Positions 5,669-6,283 of a DNA stretch of 6,283 nucleotides are shown here, one piece after another. Numbering within the stretch: the first letter of the stretch is position 1; every line of letters begins with the position of its first letter. The notes under the pieces are model-generated. The model ran no database searches and had not been told where the DNA came from. It saw only the letters and a program-made list of their open reading frames with translations. A program made the position numbers and the translations under genes. The stretch is from Ferroglobus sp. (GTDB lineage Archaea; Halobacteriota; Archaeoglobi; Archaeoglobales; Archaeoglobaceae): positions 1-6,283 of the forward strand of contig WAJX01000184.1 in NCBI GenBank assembly GCA_015523665.1. The letters run 5' to 3'.

Positions 5669-6240
5669 TCACTCACCCCCTTCTTTATAATCAAAATTAC
5701 TTCATCCTCATCATCTCTCTCCATACCCTCGATTAACTTGAGTATTAGAGGTTTTTCCTCTTTCTTAACAATGTATGCTGACACCCCTCTAGACGGGATA
5801 CCATATAGTATCAGAGATCCTTCAGGCATAAGATATGCTAGTGGAAGTGAAGCCAAATCTTCCTCTCCTCTAACCTCAATTGCAACCTCTCTTTTCCCTA
5901 AATTTTTAATCGCATAGACTATCTCATATACTAACTCTTCACTAATAGTTCCCTGTTGATTTTTAACTCTTCTGATTTCGTAATCTTTAATTAAACAGAG
6001 CAATTCTTCTTTAAGTTTCGTTGAAAGCTCTTTCCTTTCAGTCTTTAGATCATATATCACTATATTAGGCTTTATCCCAGCTTTTAAAGTATAATAACAA
6101 ACTAAATCTCCTATGCACGCTAAATATCTTGACTTTTTGATCTCATCAATCTTCTTAATTAACTCAACTCCCTCTCCCTCATAAAGCTTTCCGTAAGACT
6201 TCGAAAGATCTTTTCTGAGTCTTTCAGGCAATCTTAACAT
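5659..6240 (-). CDS. GTP-dependent dephospho-CoA kinase (DUF359 family)
   Basis: From ATG 6240 the product has 193 residues and begins MLRLPERLRKDL, the usual opening of this archaeal family. These enzymes use GTP to phosphorylate dephospho-CoA in the last step of CoA synthesis. They replace bacterial CoaE and are unrelated to it. Key residues visible are D45 in IGDLV, D64 and K66 in YDLKTER, and E126-E127-D128 in RGEEDLASLP. The YGIP turn is at 146-149. Two usually conserved spots differ: the NPxGTI motif reads NQQGTI (94-99), and the glycine-rich YGQPxxG turn reads YGIPSRG (146-152). TTG 6249 and GTG 6243 are in-frame alternatives that would add one to three residues. Its position between spt4 and rps24e is the standard archaeal context, which supports the call although the protein looks somewhat divergent. 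Confidence 0.85.
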   Translation of the reverse strand: MLRLPERLRKDLSKSYGKLYEGEGVELIKKIDEIKKSRYLACIGDLVCYYTLKAGIKPNIVIYDLKTERKELSTKLKEELLCLIKDYEIRRVKNQQGTISEELVYEIVYAIKNLGKREVAIEVRGEEDLASLPLAYLMPEGSLILYGIPSRGVSAYIVKKEEKPLILKLIEGMERDDEDEVILIIKKGVSEWR

Positions 6241-6251
6241 CACATCCAACC

Positions 6252-6283
6252 CTAACTTACTATCAAAGCGTATCTCCCAGCAT
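6252..6283 (-). CDS. spt4: C-terminal end of transcription elongation factor Spt4 (partial)
   Basis: At the right edge the minus strand reads, after two leftover bases, nine codons A-G-R-Y-A-L-I-V-S and then TAG (6252-6254). Archaeal Spt4 (RpoE'') proteins commonly end in a G-x-Y-A-L-x-V stretch, and in many euryarchaea this gene directly precedes the dephospho-CoA kinase and rps24e. Spt4 is a small zinc protein that pairs with Spt5 to raise RNA polymerase processivity. The evidence is a short tail plus context, so the call is moderate. The next gene starts within about 11 bases, consistent with one operon. Confidence 0.55.
   Translation of the reverse strand, partial: AGRYALIVS

Noticed and set aside
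5136..5690. Plus-strand open frame of 184 codons
   Set aside because: It is the antisense of kae1, rps27ae and rps24e. Its Ser/Phe/Leu-rich composition is what the reverse complement of Lys/Glu-rich genes gives, and those three genes are certain.
6241..6283. Further upstream extension of the dephospho-CoA kinase frame to the window edge
   Set aside because: The frame is open but reads through the tail of the preceding gene, and the family normally begins at MLxLPE, which is ATG 6240.
1..6283. CRISPR array, insertion sequence, toxin-antitoxin or defence system
   Set aside because: No spaced direct repeats, transposase, terminal repeats or small toxin-like gene pair were visible on either strand. 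Gene order in the right half is conserved archaeal core.

Overview
The window reads as chromosomal DNA of a thermophilic euryarchaeon. Evidence is the archaeal gene content (ribosomal proteins eS24 and eS31, a GTP-dependent dephospho-CoA kinase, Kae1 and Bud32, a SEC59-type membrane kinase), AT-rich DNA, heavy use of AGA and ATA codons, Lys/Glu-rich proteins, and start codons that often lack a ribosome binding site but have a TATA-like element about 25 bases upstream. An Archaeoglobi-like lineage would fit, but the sequence alone does not settle this.

Left region (1-1250): a truncated, leftward SEC59/dolichol-kinase-family membrane protein is divergent from a rightward membrane-anchored winged-helix regulator (COG2512 type). 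They are separated by 140 bases that hold a perfect 14-base palindrome. After the regulator lies a 155-base AT-rich gap with two inverted repeats and a probable leftward terminator.

Middle region (1248-3659): a leftward pair, a small winged-helix protein followed one base later by an M20 (DapE/ArgE-type) metallo-deacylase, is divergent from hisG, the first enzyme of histidine synthesis. The 50-base spacer has a symmetric AT palindrome that could act as one TATA box for both directions. The winged-helix gene may instead start 44 codons downstream, behind a near-perfect Shine-Dalgarno sequence.

Right region (3649-6283): a compact leftward informational operon runs spt4 (only its last codons) - GTP-dependent dephospho-CoA kinase - rps24e - rps27ae - kae1 - bud32. 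Neighbouring genes overlap by 4-10 bases or lie 3 to about 11 bases apart, and bud32 overlaps hisG tail to tail by 11 bases. It joins transcription elongation, CoA synthesis, the small ribosomal subunit and the KEOPS tRNA t6A machinery. kae1 and bud32 share one reading frame and are split by a single TAA codon, at the point where many euryarchaeal homologues are fused.

I found no CRISPR array, transposon, tRNA, rRNA or defence-type system. The window is mostly ordinary archaeal core genome, with a few regulatory and gene-architecture details worth checking.
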